27,232 bases of DNA, taken from contig CAJMLQ010000029.1 of the NCBI GenBank assembly GCA_905214265.1, positions 1 to 27,232 on the forward strand. The letters are read 5' to 3'. The position numbers and the translations under genes were made by a program. Of this stretch, positions 6,431-14,285 are shown one piece after another. The notes under the pieces are model-generated. The model was not told where the DNA came from. It saw only the letters and a list, made by a program, of their open reading frames with translations, and made no database searches. The DNA is from an uncultured bacterium. GTDB lineage: Bacteria > Bacillota > Clostridia > Oscillospirales > Ruminococcaceae. Numbering within the stretch: position 1 is the stretch's first letter; every line of letters starts with the position of its first letter.

Positions 6431-6465
6431 AAAATCCCCTGGAAAAGGCTCTGCCTCCCCAGGGG
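6431..6465 (-). terminator. Hairpin between prfB and the nucleotidyltransferase gene
   Basis: CCCCTGG (6436-6442) and CCAGGGG (6459-6465), with inner AAGGC/GCCT, form a stable stem. On the minus strand it is followed by ATTTT. It may partly terminate prfB transcripts and lower expression of the gene behind it. Confidence 0.5.
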
Positions 6466-6476
6466 GACCCGGTTTT

Positions 6477-7595
6477 TTATCTGGTAATTTCTCCATGGGC
6501 CAGCGCTTTCAAATAGGCATTGATAAAGCCGTCTAGGTCGCCGTCCATGACCGCGCCCACATTGCCCATCTCGTACCCCGTGCGATGGTCCTTGACCAGG
6601 GTGTAGGGCATGAAAACGTAGGAACGAATCTGGGCGCCCCAGGCGATTTCTTTCTGGTCACCGCGGATATCCTCGATTTTTTCCAGGTGTTCCCGCTCCT
6701 TGATCTCGATAAGCTTGGATTTTAACATCCGCATGGCCATGTCCTTGTTCTGGTACTGGCTGCGTTCCACCTGGCAGGCGACGACGATGCCGGTGGGAAG
6801 GTGGGTGATCCGCACGGCGGAGTCGGTCTTGTTGACCTTCTGGCCGCCGGCGCCGCTGGAACGGTAGACGTCGATCTGCAGGTCGTCTGGACGGATCTCC
6901 ACCTCGATGGTGTCGTCAATCTCCGGCATGACCTCGAGGGAAGCGAAAGAGGTGTGCCGGCGGCCAGAGGCGTCAAATGGCGATACCCGAACCAGCCGGT
7001 GAACCCCGGCCTCAGACTTGAGATAGCCGTAGGCGTTAAGTCCCTCGATCATAATGGATGCGCTCTTGATGCCCGCTTCCTCCCCTTCCAGATAGTCGAG
7101 GACGGAAACCTTAAAGTCGTGGCGCTCCCCCCAGCGGCAGTACATCCGGTAGAGCATCTCCACCCAGTCCTGGGCCTCAGTCCCGCCTGCACCGGCATGG
7201 AAGGTCAAAATGGCGTTTTTCGCATCATACTCGCCGGAAAGCAGGGTGGTCAGCCGCTGCTCGTCAATCTTGGCCTGGAGCTCTTTGAGGGTCTTGTCGA
7301 TCTCCTCCAACATATCCGCGTCGCTGTCTTCCTCTGCCATTTCGATCATGGTCTGGGCATCCTCAAAAAGGGTCACCAGCTGCTCATAGGCATGAACGGC
7401 CGCTTTCAGCGCGCCCGCTTTTTTCAGCACCTTCTGAGAGTTCTCCATATCGTTCCAGAAATCCGGCTGGGCCGCTTGTTCATCCAGTACAGCGATCTCC
7501 TTCCGCATTCCATCGATGCCCAGCGCGGACGCAAGGTCCTTCAGATCCGGCTCGATGGCGCGCAAAGTCTGTTTTTGCTCTTCAATTTGAAGCAT
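6477..7595 (-). CDS. prfB: Peptide chain release factor 2, no programmed frameshift
   Basis: RF2 recognises UGA and UAA stop codons on the ribosome and triggers peptide release. The start at 7595 follows GGAGGG at a 6-nt spacing and gives 372 aa, normal length; a longer frame to 7631 lacks these signals. The codon-recognition tripeptide SPF is at 205-207 and the catalytic GGQ at 250-252. The region where most prfB genes carry a CTTTGA +1 frameshift site (about codon 25) reads continuously here (LASALGIDGMRKEIAVL) with no in-frame TGA, so the autoregulatory frameshift is absent. The gene has its own promoter facing away from the next operon. Confidence 0.96.
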   Translation of the reverse strand: MLQIEEQKQTLRAIEPDLKDLASALGIDGMRKEIAVLDEQAAQPDFWNDMENSQKVLKKAGALKAAVHAYEQLVTLFEDAQTMIEMAEEDSDADMLEEIDKTLKELQAKIDEQRLTTLLSGEYDAKNAILTFHAGAGGTEAQDWVEMLYRMYCRWGERHDFKVSVLDYLEGEEAGIKSASIMIEGLNAYGYLKSEAGVHRLVRVSPFDASGRRHTSFASLEVMPEIDDTIEVEIRPDDLQIDVYRSSGAGGQKVNKTDSAVRITHLPTGIVVACQVERSQYQNKDMAMRMLKSKLIEIKEREHLEKIEDIRGDQKEIAWGAQIRSYVFMPYTLVKDHRTGYEMGNVGAVMDGDLDGFINAYLKALAHGEITR

Positions 7596-7645
7596 TGATT
7601 TCCCTCCGTAATTTGGAATTGCTGTTTTCAAAAGATTCTTCTTCT

Positions 7646-7674
7646 ATTATAGAGTAGATTTAGAATTCTGTAAA
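7646..7674 (-). promoter_or_regulatory. Promoter of prfB
   Basis: On the minus strand TTTACA (plus 7669-7674), 17 bp, TATAAT (plus 7646-7651). It is back to back with the plus-strand promoter at 7682-7710. Confidence 0.75.
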
Positions 7675-7681
7675 GATTTGT

Positions 7682-7710
7682 TTGATAAAAATTGACACTT
7701 ATGCTATAAT
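7682..7710 (+). promoter_or_regulatory. Promoter of the RING-like/galU gene run
   Basis: TTGATA (7682-7687), 17 bp, TATAAT (7705-7710) with a TGC extended -10. A TTGACA at 7692 is too close to the -10 to be its -35. Confidence 0.75.
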
Positions 7711-7804
7711 ATTGAAGTGTACATCTCCGCTCGCCCCGTGCGAGCCGGATACGCATCTACCGGAGCAGCCGAACGGACCGGCCGCCCCACGACGGAGGTC
7801 ATTT

Positions 7805-8809
7805 ATGTTCAAGTATAAAGGCGTCCACTGCCCCCACTGTGGAAAAGAGTTCAAGGAAAATGACCAAATCCTGATCTGCCCGGACTGCGGCGCGCCCTAC
7901 CACCGCAGCTGCATCGAGGAACTGGGCCAGTGTATGTTCCAGGACCTGCACGCCAAGGGTGAAAGCTGGCAGCCACCGAAAACCGCCGCGGAAGAGGCGG
8001 AGGAGCGCTGCGACGGCATGGCTTCCCGGCGGTGCAGCCGCTGCGGAACCATCAATGGCCCGGATAAGCTGTTCTGCGAGGTCTGCGGCACACCCCTCAA
8101 CCGGGAGGAATCCGGCGGCGGGGAGCCGGACACCCGCGGATTCCAGCAGTTCGGAGGCCCCGGACAGACAGGCGGCCCCATTCCCGGCATCCATCAGATG
8201 CCCTACAACCCCTATACTACCCCTTTCGGCGGACTGGGTGCCGACGAGGAGATCGAGGAGATCCCCGTCAAGGATTTGGCCCTGTACGTGGGACAGAACA
8301 CCCACTATTTTCTCCCTAAGTTCAAGGAAATAGCCACCCGAAACAAAGCGGTCAGCTGGAACTGGTCTGCCTTTTTCCTGGACAGCATCTACCTGTTCTA
8401 CCGCAAAATGTGGGGCTGGGCCGCGCTGGTCACCGTGATATCCCTGCTGCTCTCCCTTCCCAGTATGGTCATTTTTTACAACGCCATGCTTTTCAATGCG
8501 GGAGCGGACATGCTGATCAGTGAAAACACTCTGCTCGTTTTGGACAACGCCAGCAACGTCTGTTACATCCTGTCCCTGGCGCTGAAGCTGGTGGTGGCCG
8601 CTTTCAGCAACTGGCTGTACAAGGAAACCGTCTTCCGAAACGTCAAAAAGCTGCGGGCGGAGAAAAAGGACGCGCCGGACTATTCTACCGCTCTGACCGC
8701 CAAAGGCGGCGTGTCCAAGGCTGCTGTCATCGTCTGCGTGGCTGTGACCCTGATCCTGTCCTTTACCATGTCCTTTACCATGGTCAGCGCCATTCTCAAG
8801 CTCTACTGA
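7805..8809 (+). CDS. RING-like/zinc-ribbon membrane protein with DUF2628 domain
   Basis: A 334-aa protein starting at 7805 after GGAGGT; the frame open from 7682 is upstream leader. Residues 9-43 form a prokaryotic RING-finger-like cluster (C9, C12, C25, C28, H33, C36, C43; CPHCG, CPDCG, YHRSC). Residues 77-94 form a zinc ribbon (CSRCG, CEVCG). A Gly/Pro-rich linker at about 105-155 follows. The C-terminal half matches DUF2628 (SWNWSAFFLDSIYLFYRKMW) with about three membrane helices, the last ending at the C-terminus. This architecture is seen in Clostridia; the function is unknown. Zinc-dependent protein binding at the cytoplasmic face of the membrane is inference. It is the first gene of a run leading to galU, 43 bp downstream. 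Confidence 0.85.
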   Translation: MFKYKGVHCPHCGKEFKENDQILICPDCGAPYHRSCIEELGQCMFQDLHAKGESWQPPKTAAEEAEERCDGMASRRCSRCGTINGPDKLFCEVCGTPLNREESGGGEPDTRGFQQFGGPGQTGGPIPGIHQMPYNPYTTPFGGLGADEEIEEIPVKDLALYVGQNTHYFLPKFKEIATRNKAVSWNWSAFFLDSIYLFYRKMWGWAALVTVISLLLSLPSMVIFYNAMLFNAGADMLISENTLLVLDNASNVCYILSLALKLVVAAFSNWLYKETVFRNVKKLRAEKKDAPDYSTALTAKGGVSKAAVIVCVAVTLILSFTMSFTMVSAILKLY

Positions 8810-8852
8810 TCCCGGCGGAGCTCCCGCCTACCAAACACACGGAGGAACGTCC

Positions 8853-9722
8853 ATGAAGATCAAAAAAGCGGTAATCCCTGCGGCAGGCCTCGGCACCCGG
8901 GTCCTGCCCGCTTCCAAGGCCATGCCCAAGGAAATGCTCTCTATCGTCGACAAGCCCGCCATCCAGTACATCGTCGAAGAGGCGGCAAAAAGCGGCATTG
9001 AGGATATCCTCATTATCACGAGCCGCGGCAAAACCACCGTCGAGGATCATTTTGACCGGTCGCCGGAGCTGGAAAAGCGCCTGCTGGACTCTGGGAAGAT
9101 CGACGTGTACAATCAGATCGTGGATATCACCAAGCTGGCCAACATCACCTACACCCGCCAGCACGAGGTGAAAGGGCTTGGCCACGCGATTCTCTGCGCC
9201 AAGGCATTCGTCGGTGACGATCCCTTCGCCGTCCTGTACGGAGACGACGTCATCCTGGGTGACAACCCTGTCTGCAAACAGCTCTGCGACGCTTACGACG
9301 AGTACGGACTGGGCGTTGTGGGCATCAAGGAGGTCACGCTGGAGCAGATCCAGAAGTATTCCTCCATGAAGTTGGACAGCCTGGGCGGAAACCGTTATAA
9401 AATCACCGACATGATTGAGAAGCCCAAGCCAGAGGAGGTTTTTTCCCTCTTCTCCATCCTGGGGCGCTGCGTGCTGCCCCCACGGATCTTCTCCATCCTG
9501 GAGACCATCCCTTACGGCTACGGCGGAGAGCTGCAGCTCACCGACGCCATGAAGGTCCTCGCCCAGGAGGAGGGCATCATCGGGGTGGATTTTGACGGCC
9601 GCCGCTATGACATGGGCAGCAAACTGGGCATCCTGGAGGCCATCGTCGAGGTGGGGTTGACCCATCCGGAAACCGGCGAAGGGTTCCGCCAGTACCTGAA
9701 AACCATTGTGGACCAGCTGTAA
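8853..9722 (+). CDS. galU: UTP--glucose-1-phosphate uridylyltransferase
   Basis: Cytoplasmic enzyme that makes UDP-glucose from UTP and glucose-1-phosphate for glycolipid, capsule and wall polymer synthesis and galactose use. It has 289 aa, as usual. The start follows GGAGG. The nucleotide-binding motif is AAGLGTRVLPASKAMPKEML at about 9-28 with the conserved Arg and Lys. VLYGDDVILG holds the metal-binding Asp, and MIEKPKPEE and GELQLTDAM follow in the expected order. It is 43 bp from the membrane-protein gene before it and 33 bp from the Dabb-domain gene after it, so one transcript is likely. Confidence 0.96.
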   Translation: MKIKKAVIPAAGLGTRVLPASKAMPKEMLSIVDKPAIQYIVEEAAKSGIEDILIITSRGKTTVEDHFDRSPELEKRLLDSGKIDVYNQIVDITKLANITYTRQHEVKGLGHAILCAKAFVGDDPFAVLYGDDVILGDNPVCKQLCDAYDEYGLGVVGIKEVTLEQIQKYSSMKLDSLGGNRYKITDMIEKPKPEEVFSLFSILGRCVLPPRIFSILETIPYGYGGELQLTDAMKVLAQEEGIIGVDFDGRRYDMGSKLGILEAIVEVGLTHPETGEGFRQYLKTIVDQL

Positions 9723-9755
9723 GAAGCGGTTGGTCTAATTTTAGGAGGAAATGAT

Positions 9756-10061
9756 ATGATCCGGCACATTGTACTTTGGAAGCTGAAGGAACAGACAGAA
9801 GACGGCACCCGGGAACAGAATGCCGCCGCCATTAAGGCCGGCTTGGAAGGACTGGTAGGGCGGATCGACGGGCTTATTAAGGCGGAAGTCACTGCCAGCA
9901 TCGCCCCCGGCGGTTATGACCTCTGTCTGTACAGCGAGCTGCGGGATGCGGAGGCATTGGCCTTTTACCGGAACCATCCCCTGCACAAGGAGGTCCAAGC
10001 CCTGGTCCACCGCTCCATGACGGAGCGCGTCGCCTTTGACGGCGAGATCGCCCCATGCTGA
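9756..10061 (+). CDS. Dabb (stress-responsive A/B barrel) domain protein
   Basis: A 101-aa single-domain protein that starts after TAGGAGGAAATG. It has the typical opening MIRHIVLWKLK, the LKAGLEGLVGRI-type helix region and the closing YRNHPLHKEVQALV with His residues in the barrel mouth. Dabb proteins are dimeric alpha-beta barrels; family members include small cyclases and stress-induced proteins, but most are uncharacterised. Its stop overlaps the start of the next gene by 7 bp, which suggests translational coupling. Confidence 0.88.
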   Translation: MIRHIVLWKLKEQTEDGTREQNAAAIKAGLEGLVGRIDGLIKAEVTASIAPGGYDLCLYSELRDAEALAFYRNHPLHKEVQALVHRSMTERVAFDGEIAPC

Positions 10062-10405
10062 TCGAGGCGCTGCAGGTAGGCGACTTGGAACAGTTCCGTG
10101 AATTGCTGAACGAGGTTCGGAACGCAGAAGGCCGGAATCCGCTGGAGGATGGGCAGTTCACCGCCCTCTGCCACGCTGTCCGCAGCCGGGAAGTAGAGGT
10201 GTACGTCGCCAAGGAATGCGGCGTACTGGCCGGTTTTTCCGCCGTATCCATGCAGTTCCGGCTGGAATCCTGCGCCTATGAGACGGAGTTCCGCGGGCAC
10301 TACATTCGTCCCCCATACCGGAACAGCGATCTGGAGAGGCGCCTGAATGAATTTATGACCGACGCGCTGAAGATCCGGGGGCTTTCTCTTCCCGCCGGTT
10401 TCTGA
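10055..10405 (+). CDS. GNAT-like acetyltransferase, short
   Basis: A 116-aa protein whose start overlaps the Dabb gene by 7 bp. MLIEALQVGDLEQFREL resembles the first strand and helix of a GNAT fold. VYVAKECGVLAGFSAV and a later strand with GHYIRPPYRNSDLERRL occupy the place of the acetyl-CoA-binding V-strand and the R/Q-x-x-G-x-G/A loop, but the classic motif is not intact (PPYRNSD). It is shorter than usual (about 140-170 aa) and ends where the last GNAT strands should follow, so it may be truncated or catalytically inactive. The call rests on pattern only. Confidence 0.5.
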   Translation: MLIEALQVGDLEQFRELLNEVRNAEGRNPLEDGQFTALCHAVRSREVEVYVAKECGVLAGFSAVSMQFRLESCAYETEFRGHYIRPPYRNSDLERRLNEFMTDALKIRGLSLPAGF

Positions 10406-10420
10406 ACTTGGAGGATCACT

Positions 10421-10795
10421 ATGTTTGGACAACAAAGCAAGAAAAAAGAGTTTCTGCTGGAGGCCAAGGACATCCGTCCCCTGGTGGACACGCAGATGGG
10501 TTGCATCGCCACCGACCGCATCACTGTCGACGGAAAGCGGGTGGGCTTCTGCTACCGGGAAAAGACGGATGGGACTCATCCGGATACCGGCTGGCGCTTT
10601 TTTGCAGGAGACGAGAGCGACGAATACCTGGACGACCCGGACAACAGTTCCGTTTTCTGCCTTAACACCATTGCAAACTATGACCGGGACATCCTTCCTT
10701 TGCTGGACAGCCCGGCTGGGACTGCCTTTTTCCGCGATCCGGAGACCGGTGATTTTGTACTAGATGCGGAATGGATGGAAAAGCAGTTTGAATAG
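10421..10795 (+). CDS. DUF2185/Imm33-like protein
   Basis: A 124-aa cytoplasmic protein with start after TTGGAGGATCACT. The pattern ITVDGKRVGFCYRE, GWRFFAGDESDEYLDDPDNS and LNTIANYDRDILPLLDSPAG is characteristic of DUF2185, also listed as immunity-protein domain Imm33. In polymorphic toxin systems such proteins can neutralise a toxin; many copies, as here, stand alone in housekeeping surroundings with no toxin nearby. No role can be assigned. It is 15 bp from the GNAT-like gene and is probably the last gene of the galU transcript. Confidence 0.8.
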   Translation: MFGQQSKKKEFLLEAKDIRPLVDTQMGCIATDRITVDGKRVGFCYREKTDGTHPDTGWRFFAGDESDEYLDDPDNSSVFCLNTIANYDRDILPLLDSPAGTAFFRDPETGDFVLDAEWMEKQFE

Positions 10796-10901
10796 GTTTT
10801 TCAGGAGGAAAGTGCGTCTGGGGCTCTCTATGGGCATCCCAGGCGCGCTTTTTGATTTTTGTCTTGTCAAAAAGTCTCCCCCAGCAATTTTCCCGGAAGC
10901 G

Positions 10902-10930
10902 TTTACAAATCCGCCGCTTTGTGCTATCCT
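10902..10930 (+). promoter_or_regulatory. Promoter of the AEC transporter gene
   Basis: TTTACA (10902-10907), 17 bp, TATCCT (10925-10930). It starts a new transcript after the galU run. Confidence 0.65.
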
Positions 10931-10969
10931 GAGAGTTAGTGAATCAAATGAACGGCAAAGGGATGTACT

Positions 10970-11911
10970 ATGGAAAATCTGATCATCAGCGCCAACGCTG
11001 TGCTTCCCCTGATGCTCTGCATCGGTGCGGGTTATCTGACCCGACGGCTGAATTGGGCGGACGACGCCTTTTTTACCAAATGCAACAACTACTGCTTCAA
11101 GGCGTTCATGTCCCTGATGCTTTTTACCAACGTCTATGATGCAGACCTAAAAACAGCCTTCCAGCCCAAGCTGGTTCTGTTTACCGTGGTTGGCGTCCTG
11201 ACGGTGGCGGGAGCCGCCTTTTTCGGCGTGCGGCTTTTGGTAAAGGACCCCAGCCGCCGCGCGGTCCTCACCCAGGGAATTTTCCGCAGTAACTACGTCA
11301 TCTTCGGCATCCCGGTCGCCGCCAACCTTTACGGCGAGGGAAACATCGCTACCGCAGCGCTGCTTTCCGCCGTGGCGGTGCCGATGTTCAATGTTCTGGC
11401 GGTTCTGACGCTGGAATATTACTCCACCGCTCACAAAAGCAGTTGGAAGGCTATTCTCAAGGGCGTCATCACCAATCCCCTGATCCTTGGGGCCGCGGCA
11501 GGGCTTTTGATGAAGCTGATGCCTTTCGGACTCCCCTACGCCCTCTCCAAGGCCATCGGCGATCTGGCCAAAATCGCCACCCCACTGGCCCTGGTGGTTC
11601 TGGGCGCGACCTTTCACTTTCAGGCAGTCGGAAAAAATCTCCGCTACCTGGCCATCGGGGTGCTCGGCAAAACCCTCGTCGTGCCGCTGGCCATGATCCC
11701 ACTGGCTGTGCTCTGCGGGTTCCGCGGCATCGAGCTGCTCTCCCTGACCATCCTCTTTGCCTCCCCCACAGCGGTCTCCTCCTTTACCATGGCGGAGGCG
11801 GCCGGACACGATGGGGAGTTGGCTGGGCAGCAGGTGGTATTCAGCAGCCTCCTTTCCCTCATCACGGTCTTTCTATGGATTTTTATTTTAAAAAGCTTTG
11901 CGCTGTTATAA
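10970..11911 (+). CDS. AEC-family transporter (auxin efflux carrier superfamily)
   Basis: A 313-aa inner-membrane protein with about ten hydrophobic segments arranged as two five-helix halves. NVLAVLTLEYY, the central TNPLILGAAAGLLMKL and the late SPTAVSSFTMAEAAG are typical of the Mem_trans family. Bacterial members include malate permease MleP and other organic-acid exporters; the substrate here is unknown. The start follows AAAGGG. It is followed at 19 bp by the SGNH hydrolase gene in the same direction, so the two are probably co-transcribed. Confidence 0.88.
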   Translation: MENLIISANAVLPLMLCIGAGYLTRRLNWADDAFFTKCNNYCFKAFMSLMLFTNVYDADLKTAFQPKLVLFTVVGVLTVAGAAFFGVRLLVKDPSRRAVLTQGIFRSNYVIFGIPVAANLYGEGNIATAALLSAVAVPMFNVLAVLTLEYYSTAHKSSWKAILKGVITNPLILGAAAGLLMKLMPFGLPYALSKAIGDLAKIATPLALVVLGATFHFQAVGKNLRYLAIGVLGKTLVVPLAMIPLAVLCGFRGIELLSLTILFASPTAVSSFTMAEAAGHDGELAGQQVVFSSLLSLITVFLWIFILKSFALL

Positions 11912-11930
11912 ATGCTGAAAGGATGATTCT

Positions 11931-12992
11931 ATGGCTGAAAAAATTGAAAAGCTGGACCCCAATTTCCGGAATCAGGAGCTGCAGGGAGGGTTCGTATATC
12001 GCGACCTCTACTCCTATGAAAACGTTACCGTCGGCGGCCTGTTCCCCGGGACCTTCTGCCGTATGGACCCAGAGATCCTGCCGCAGATCCCCTCTGAGGG
12101 TGTCCGTGAGCTGGCCTGGCACACTGCAGGAGCCACTGTACGGTTCCGCGTGCCGGGCGGACGGTTTGCTGTCCGGATGAAGCTGCGGTACGGCGGTGAC
12201 ATGTCCCATATGCCCCGAAGCGGCATCGGCGGGCTGGACGTCTATTTGGGGACAGGGACCAGCCGAACCTTTTGTGCCGGCTTCCGCCCGGAAGCCAGTG
12301 GTGCCCGGGATGTTGCCGGAGAAGTGACGCTTCCCGCCGGAGAGGAGGAGGTCCTGCTCCACCTTCCGCTGTACGACGGCGTGACCCAGCTGGATCTGGG
12401 CTTCCCCGAGGGAATTCAGCCGGAGCGGCCCGCTGCCTACCGGGTGGAAAAGCCCATCCTGTTCTACGGCTCCTCCATCACCCAGGGCGGCTGCGCCAGC
12501 CGTCCCGGAAACTGCTATACCGCCATGCTCTCCCGTTTGCTGGACTGCAGCACCTGGAATCTAGGCTTTTCCGGCAACGCCAAGGGTGAGCCGGAGATGG
12601 CGGCCTATATCGCAGGACTTTCCATGAGCGCCTTTGTCTACGACTACGACCACAACGCCCCCTCCTGCGAGCACCTGGAGAAGACCCATCTTCCCTTCCT
12701 CCGCACCATTCTGGAGAAGCAGCCGGACCTGCCGGTGGTGCTGGTCAGCAAGCCGGATTATCACAACTGCAACGCCAACCGGAAGGACAACGACAGGCGC
12801 CGCGAGATCATCCTCCGCACCTATTTATGGGCGCGGGAGCAAGGATACCGGGTGGAGTTCGTGGATGGCAGCGCCCTTTTTAAAGGTCCGTTTGCCTCTG
12901 ACTGCACAGTGGACGGCTGTCACCCCAACGACCTGGGATTTTCTCACATGGCGGAAGGCATTGCACCGCTTCTCCAGCGCGTCATGAAATAG
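11931..12992 (+). CDS. SGNH/GDSL hydrolase with N-terminal GxDLY domain
   Basis: A 353-aa protein with no signal peptide, so cytoplasmic. Residues 1-165 form the beta-rich GxDLY-type N-terminal domain (FVYRDLYSY near residue 22). The SGNH domain follows: nucleophile Ser in FYGSSITQGG (block I), GFSGNAKGE (block II Gly), YDYDHNAP (block III Asn) and DGCHPNDLGF (block V Asp and His). All four catalytic blocks are present. Relatives deacetylate carbohydrates or cleave esters; an intracellular sugar O-acetyl esterase is a reasonable inference. It sits behind a small-molecule transporter gene. Confidence 0.88.
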   Translation: MAEKIEKLDPNFRNQELQGGFVYRDLYSYENVTVGGLFPGTFCRMDPEILPQIPSEGVRELAWHTAGATVRFRVPGGRFAVRMKLRYGGDMSHMPRSGIGGLDVYLGTGTSRTFCAGFRPEASGARDVAGEVTLPAGEEEVLLHLPLYDGVTQLDLGFPEGIQPERPAAYRVEKPILFYGSSITQGGCASRPGNCYTAMLSRLLDCSTWNLGFSGNAKGEPEMAAYIAGLSMSAFVYDYDHNAPSCEHLEKTHLPFLRTILEKQPDLPVVLVSKPDYHNCNANRKDNDRRREIILRTYLWAREQGYRVEFVDGSALFKGPFASDCTVDGCHPNDLGFSHMAEGIAPLLQRVMK

Positions 12993-13121
12993 CATTCCGT
13001 AAAAAGCGAACCTGGCATAAGCCCGGGTCTGCCCATCAATTGGTGGAATCTTGCAGCAGGCTGCATAACGCCGGAAAAACTGACGATACTCCTAACAAAT
13101 GCAATACAAGGAGGAACTGCT

Positions 13122-13337
13122 ATGCCGCGTGGCGTCAGAAAAGCTGTTTGTTATGAAGAGGAACTGATGAAAATCGATGCCCAGATCACCAAATGGCAGA
13201 ATACCATTGAGGAGCTCCGCCGCTCCCGAAAACAACTGCTGGAAGAAAAGGAACGGGCTGAGATGCAGGAACTTTACCGGATCGTAAAAGAGTCTGGTAA
13301 ATCGCCGTCGGAGATCCTGGCTGTTGTCGGAAAATAG
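13122..13337 (+). CDS. Small coiled-coil protein, 71 aa
   Basis: It starts after AAGGAGGAACTGCT. Residues 12-50 are a charged heptad-like helix (EEELMKIDAQITKWQNTIEE, ending RRSRKQLLEEKE), followed by a short C-terminal helix with SPSEILAVVGK. The layout, a coiled coil plus a short domain, resembles DUF4315-type and H-NS-like small proteins, but I cannot name a family with certainty. It stands alone, 130 bp from the esterase gene, and ends before a strong bidirectional terminator. Function unknown. Confidence 0.7.
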   Translation: MPRGVRKAVCYEEELMKIDAQITKWQNTIEELRRSRKQLLEEKERAEMQELYRIVKESGKSPSEILAVVGK

Positions 13338-13386
13338 CGGGAAATTCTCAGCCCCTTTCGATAGGAAGGCGGAAAATCTGCGAAAA

Positions 13387-13439
13387 GGACCGGGAACACT
13401 TCCAGCCGAAGTGTTCCCGGTCCTCATCCTTTTGCCTTT
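13387..13439. terminator. Bidirectional terminator between convergent genes
   Basis: GGACCGGGAACACTT (13387-13401) and AAGTGTTCCCGGTCC (13409-13423) form a perfect 15-bp stem with a 7-nt loop. It is followed on plus by CATCCTTTTGCCTTTTT and on minus by TTTTCGC. Confidence 0.85.
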
Positions 13440-14168
13440 TTATCTTGAGCAGTAGATTTCAATAGCCCGGCTGACGAAGGCGGCGGTGCCGTCCCCGCCT
13501 GCCTGATCGATGCTGTGCTTCATGCGTTCATCCTTGACGTACATCTGGCCTAATCCGCTTAAAATTTCATTTGTGCAGGTATAATAATGCGCTGTGATAA
13601 ATGCCTGTAAAGCACCGACCTTTTCCTGTACCGCTTTTTCACCGGGCTGCAGCTGCCGGAGTGTCCCCATTCCGGCAAACAGTTCCATCAGCTGTCCGGC
13701 TGTTTCCTGAGCATCTCTGCCGCTTTTTTCCTTGGACCTCCGCTGGTATTCCGCATAAGCTTCGGTGGATCCCCACCGCTCCCTGACTTCTGCCGCATAC
13801 TGGTCCATTTCTTCATTGCCGAAAGCGCTGAAGTTCATCGCAATGCCTCCTTTTTTCTGAAGTTCACGGGCAAAAGAAATCAGCTTGTCAAGATGCTTTC
13901 GCCGCAGCTCCAGCAACCTGATCTGCTGTGCAAGCGCCTCTGCCGGATCAAAAACCGGACTGTCCAGGATGGCTTTGATCTCTTTCAGCGAAAACTGGAG
14001 CTCGCGGAACAATAAGATATTCTGCAGACGGCCGAGCGCTGTATCGTCATACAGCCGATAACCTGCATCTGTTACCCTGGACGGCTTCAGCAAGCCAATC
14101 GCATCATAATGATGAAGTGTGCGCACACTTACCCCGGTCAGTTTGCTGACCTCATGTACCGTTCGCAT
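13440..14168 (-). CDS. MerR-family regulator with TipAS-like effector domain
   Basis: A 242-aa transcription activator/repressor. Residues 1-70 are the MerR winged helix (VHEVSKLTGVSVRTLHHYDA, then DAGYRLYDD), followed by a dimerisation helix (about 75-110) and a C-terminal helical domain with EEMDQYAAEVRERWG and a late HYYTCTNEILSGLGQMYVKD. These are hallmarks of the TipAS antibiotic-recognition domain, which in TipA and Mta-like proteins binds thiopeptides or other drugs. Its own promoter has the 19-bp spacer and central dyad expected for MerR control, so autoregulation is likely. No target transporter adjoins it, so its regulon beyond itself is unknown. Confidence 0.9.
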   Translation of the reverse strand: MRTVHEVSKLTGVSVRTLHHYDAIGLLKPSRVTDAGYRLYDDTALGRLQNILLFRELQFSLKEIKAILDSPVFDPAEALAQQIRLLELRRKHLDKLISFARELQKKGGIAMNFSAFGNEEMDQYAAEVRERWGSTEAYAEYQRRSKEKSGRDAQETAGQLMELFAGMGTLRQLQPGEKAVQEKVGALQAFITAHYYTCTNEILSGLGQMYVKDERMKHSIDQAGGDGTAAFVSRAIEIYCSR

Positions 14169-14191
14169 ACCGATCCCTCCCGTGCAATTTT

Positions 14192-14222
14192 ATTATAAAC
14201 TATGACGCAGCGTCAGAGTCAA
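14192..14222 (-). promoter_or_regulatory. MerR-type promoter with operator dyad
   Basis: On the minus strand TTGACT (plus 14217-14222) is separated by 19 bp from TATAAT (plus 14192-14197), the over-long spacing that MerR proteins correct by twisting DNA. The spacer holds the palindrome TGACGCAGCGTCA (14203-14215), the probable binding site. Confidence 0.85.
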
Positions 14223-14230
14223 GTGCCAAA

Positions 14231-14280
14231 TTAAAAACGCCTCGTGAGGCTCTCCTTTGAAGATGTCTCACAGGGCGTTT
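14231..14280 (-). terminator. Terminator of the two-component operon
   Basis: AAACGCC (14235-14241)/GGCGTTT (14274-14280) and inner GTGAG/CTCAC pair. On the minus strand the stem is followed by TTTAATTT, just beyond the histidine-kinase stop. Confidence 0.75.
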
Positions 14281-14285
14281 CTGCT

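Noticed and set aside
5553..6536. 327-codon open frame antisense to the nucleotidyltransferase
   Set aside because: Shadow of the aadE-like and prfB genes; no ribosome site or domain.
10892..10907. cre site before the AEC transporter gene (GGAAGCGTTTACA)
   Set aside because: The right half departs from the consensus at required bases, and the sequence is better explained as the -35 region.
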